A stretch of DNA of 6,979 nt from Sva-07 sp031426215 (GTDB lineage: Bacteria; Actinomycetota; Acidimicrobiia; Acidimicrobiales; Ilumatobacteraceae), in the NCBI GenBank assembly GCA_031426215.1, contig JANPKU010000154.1, forward strand, positions 1-6,979, in the 5' to 3' direction. A program made the position numbers and the translations under genes. Position 1 is the stretch's first letter. Each line of letters begins with the position of its first letter. The notes beneath the pieces are model-generated. The model was not told the DNA's origin. It ran no database searches and was given only the letters and a program-made list of their open reading frames with translations. This document shows positions 5,457 to 6,979 of this stretch, piece by piece.

Positions 5457-6184
5457 GGGGTCCCCCATTTGGTGCGAAAGTACGACTCCATCGACTGCCT
5501 GTCCGTAGTGCCGTGCGCCGATGTGTAGAACAACCCCTCGGCCCACCCACCGTTGAAGAAGTTGGCCCCACCGCCCGTGGTGTGCACGCCGATAATCGAA
5601 CGTGTTGCAGGCGTATTCACGCCAGACGATCCGCCCACCTCCAGTACACCGTCGAAGTAGAACTCCCAAGTACCGCCCGACGTGCGGATCAGGCAAAGCA
5701 GATGCCCACCAGACGACGGGGATGCGGACACGCCATCAACCCACGCAATCCCGCCACGCAAATACGCAGGCACAACCGTACCGTTGCCGCTTCGTAGGGT
5801 GACCCCGTAACCAGTCGTACCGCCGTCGCCGTTCTGTAATGCAACCGTCCCAGCTTGCGGGGCCGCGTCAGGCGCGACCACGACATACATAGAGAAGTCA
5901 GACGTGGCGGTGCTGAGAACGGGGCCGACCATATGGTCGTTCGATCCGTCCATGTCGAGCACGTTGAGTGAGTTCAGCGTGACCGTGTTCGTCGTCGGGC
6001 GCGATGTGGATGTCTGCGTGAAGTGGTTGGCGTTGCCCGACTTGTCGTTGATCTGGTCGACCGCCCCGCCAGTGTGCGTGATGGACGAGGTGTCAGAAGC
6101 GTCGAGCCATAGAGCGCGATTGGCGGTAACTGGTGGACCACCACCAGCAGCTCCAAACCGCCCGGACTGCACGAACCCGCCCAT
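5453..6184 (-). CDS. LamG / concanavalin A-like jelly-roll virion protein
   Basis: A 243-residue protein with a short N-terminal leader, GGFVQSGRFGAAGGG, followed by one LamG-type lectin/glucanase fold. Visible hallmarks are LWLDASD (25-31), INDKSGNANHF (45-55), VLDMDGSNDHM (75-85), a GGTWEFYFDGV strand pair (170-180), GWAEGLFYTSA (213-223) and a terminal helix QSMESYFRTKWG (230-241). Domains of this class bind carbohydrate or serve as structural jelly rolls. In phage late operons they are typical of tail-fibre or decoration proteins that touch the host surface. No catalytic acid pair is evident, so binding rather than hydrolysis is the better guess. It is coupled to the preceding gene through TGATG (1-nt overlap) and to the next through GTGA. 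The fold is secure, the receptor role is inferred. Confidence 0.88.
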   Translation of the reverse strand: MGGFVQSGRFGAAGGGPPVTANRALWLDASDTSSITHTGGAVDQINDKSGNANHFTQTSTSRPTTNTVTLNSLNVLDMDGSNDHMVGPVLSTATSDFSMYVVVAPDAAPQAGTVALQNGDGGTTGYGVTLRSGNGTVVPAYLRGGIAWVDGVSASPSSGGHLLCLIRTSGGTWEFYFDGVLEVGGSSGVNTPATRSIIGVHTTGGGANFFNGGWAEGLFYTSAHGTTDRQSMESYFRTKWGTP

Positions 6185-6633
6185 CAGATCCTCGTGCCAT
6201 AAAAGGTGATCTGCACGCCAGCGGCACCAGTGCCGACCTGATCGAAGTCGATGGTGACGATGTCATCCAACGCCCATGTCGCCGTCGTCAGGACAGCAGC
6301 CGTCGCAGCGGTGGTCGACGTCTTCTCGGACACGTCGATCGACAGCTTGTTGGTCGTCATCGTTGTGACGCCGTTCTTGTTGATGTCCACGATGGTCGCT
6401 TGCACCGTGCCGCCTGTGCGGACCGTGAGCCGATATGACGACATGGTGAACGCAAAGGGCATGTAGAACTCGCCCTTGTTCGTGCCGACCGTGATCGCTG
6501 TGATGTCGTCACCGACGGCGTACGTCCAGAACTCGGCTTGCTTCTCGATGTTGTTCACATTGGCATGGATCTCAGTCGCCCACGGATACCACGCGGTCGA
6601 GCCCTCAACGGGCAACGGTTCAGTCATCGGCAT
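6184..6633 (-). CDS. Small beta-rich phage tail/fibre-type protein
   Basis: Predicted 149 residues from MPMTEPLPVE. The first ATG is chosen because AAGGTGG (plus-strand 6641-6647) lies 7 nt upstream; the ATG two codons later would be too far. After a Pro/Trp-containing N-terminus and a short helix (ATEIHANVNNIEKQAE, 19-34), the rest is a beta sandwich: ITVGTNKGEFYMPFAFTMSS, then YRLTVRTGG, then KLSIDVSEKTSTTAAT and finally the hallmark ending IVTIDFDQVGTGAAGVQITF. The DxDQVGxGxxGxxITxxGTR ending recurs in many phage tail and tail-fibre proteins. No enzyme motif is present. It sits in the appendage module directly before the LamG gene, with which it is coupled. Confidence 0.82.
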   Translation of the reverse strand: MPMTEPLPVEGSTAWYPWATEIHANVNNIEKQAEFWTYAVGDDITAITVGTNKGEFYMPFAFTMSSYRLTVRTGGTVQATIVDINKNGVTTMTTNKLSIDVSEKTSTTAATAAVLTTATWALDDIVTIDFDQVGTGAAGVQITFYGTRI

Positions 6634-6640
6634 CGCGTGA

Positions 6641-6647
6641 CCACCTT
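6641..6647 (-). promoter_or_regulatory. Ribosome-binding site that fixes the 6633 start
   Basis: Minus-strand AAGGTGG lies 7 nt before the ATG at 6633, inside the 31-nt gap between the two rightmost genes. It favours the first of two closely spaced ATG codons. Confidence 0.6.
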
Positions 6648-6664
6648 TCGATCAGAGGCCAGGG

Positions 6665-6979
6665 TCAGCCATTTCCGTCGGTGATGGTCAGCGAACTCAC
6701 CGAGACGGTGCCGCCGGCGGTGATGGTGCCCGACAGGTTGAGATCGCCGGAACCGTTGCCGCACGACATGTCAACGATGCGGACACCGGCCGACGTCGTC
6801 AACGACGCGAAGGTCTGCGTCCCGCTCGCATCAGCCGACGCATCCGAACCGATCGCCGAGGCGGTCCACACGCCAGCGGCCGCAGCTGCGGCAGCAGTCG
6901 CCGACAGGGTGAGTTGCGCCAGCAGCGTGTTGCCCGCCAACGCCGTGTCGGGGCCGGCCGGCTGGGTGCCGTTGTAGAT
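6665..6979 (-). CDS. Phage structural protein, C-terminal part (5' end outside window)
   Basis: The frame is open to the right edge; 104 residues are visible, starting IYNGTQPAGPDTALAGNTLL. A TTG at 6940 could be read as a start but is internal: the codons before it (IYNGTQPAGPDTA) belong to the family pattern, so the true start lies outside the window. The visible part has an alternating Leu/Thr segment, LAQLTLSATAAAAAAAGVWT, then SDASADASGTQTFASL and VRIVDMSCGNGSGDLNLSG. It ends TITAGGTVSVSSLTITDGNG. This matches a common small phage structural protein (IYxGTQPA...TLLAxLTLSA...LNLxxxxITAGGTVSVSSLTIT) found among tail/appendage genes and normally annotated as hypothetical. No enzymatic role is suggested. 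The following gene starts after a 31-nt gap. Confidence 0.82.
   Translation of the reverse strand: MYNGTQPAGPDTALAGNTLLAQLTLSATAAAAAAAGVWTASAIGSDASADASGTQTFASLTTSAGVRIVDMSCGNGSGDLNLSGTITAGGTVSVSSLTITDGNG

Noticed and set aside
5469..5696. Open N-terminal extension of the 5001-5456 gene to 231 residues
   Set aside because: It overlaps the LamG coding region in another frame and has the Arg/Gly/His-rich composition of a shadow frame.

Overview
The window looks like part of a temperate phage or prophage from a high-GC, probably actinobacterial, host. This rests on the strongly G/C-biased third codon positions, the actinophage-like style of the proteins, and a tyrosine integrase facing a tightly packed virion-protein operon. 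The host assignment is inference. No bacterial housekeeping gene is present to anchor it.

Layout. On the plus strand, positions 2-766 hold the C-terminal catalytic part of a tyrosine integrase whose 5' end lies left of the window. Positions 767-897 are a non-coding convergent junction with a strong hairpin terminator (774-809) and two weaker dyads. Everything from 898 to the right edge is on the minus strand and is read right to left. In order of transcription it holds: a truncated structural protein (6665 to the edge), a small beta-rich tail/fibre-type protein (6184-6633), a LamG/concanavalin-fold protein (5453-6184), a small conserved phage protein (5001-5456), a 269-residue virion protein (4190-4999), a 469-residue Gly/Ala/Thr/Ser-rich repeat protein (2774-4183), a fibre-tail adaptor-like gene that carries an apparent frameshift (2500-2777), a small helix-turn-helix protein (2171-2428), a calcineurin-like metallophosphoesterase (1137-2180) and a 79-residue protein with a hydrophobic C-terminus (898-1137).

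Operon logic. Most minus-strand neighbours overlap by 1, 4, 10 or 4 nt or are separated by 1-6 nt. This indicates one late transcript with translational coupling. The only larger gaps are 31 nt (6634-6664) and 71 nt (2429-2499). The right-hand two thirds form an appendage/tail-decoration module. The last three genes form a separate coupled cassette (DNA binding, phosphoesterase, small hydrophobic protein) that ends at the terminator shared with the integrase.

Most notable points. The repeat protein contains about 14 related 21-24 residue units and a clear larger internal duplication (about 149-residue period) that carries a GRFG..PFG module. A short G-R-F motif recurs at the N-termini of two neighbouring virion proteins. 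The adaptor gene is split by a one-base shift at a G run. No CRISPR, insertion sequence, tRNA, lysis enzyme or recognised defence system is visible.
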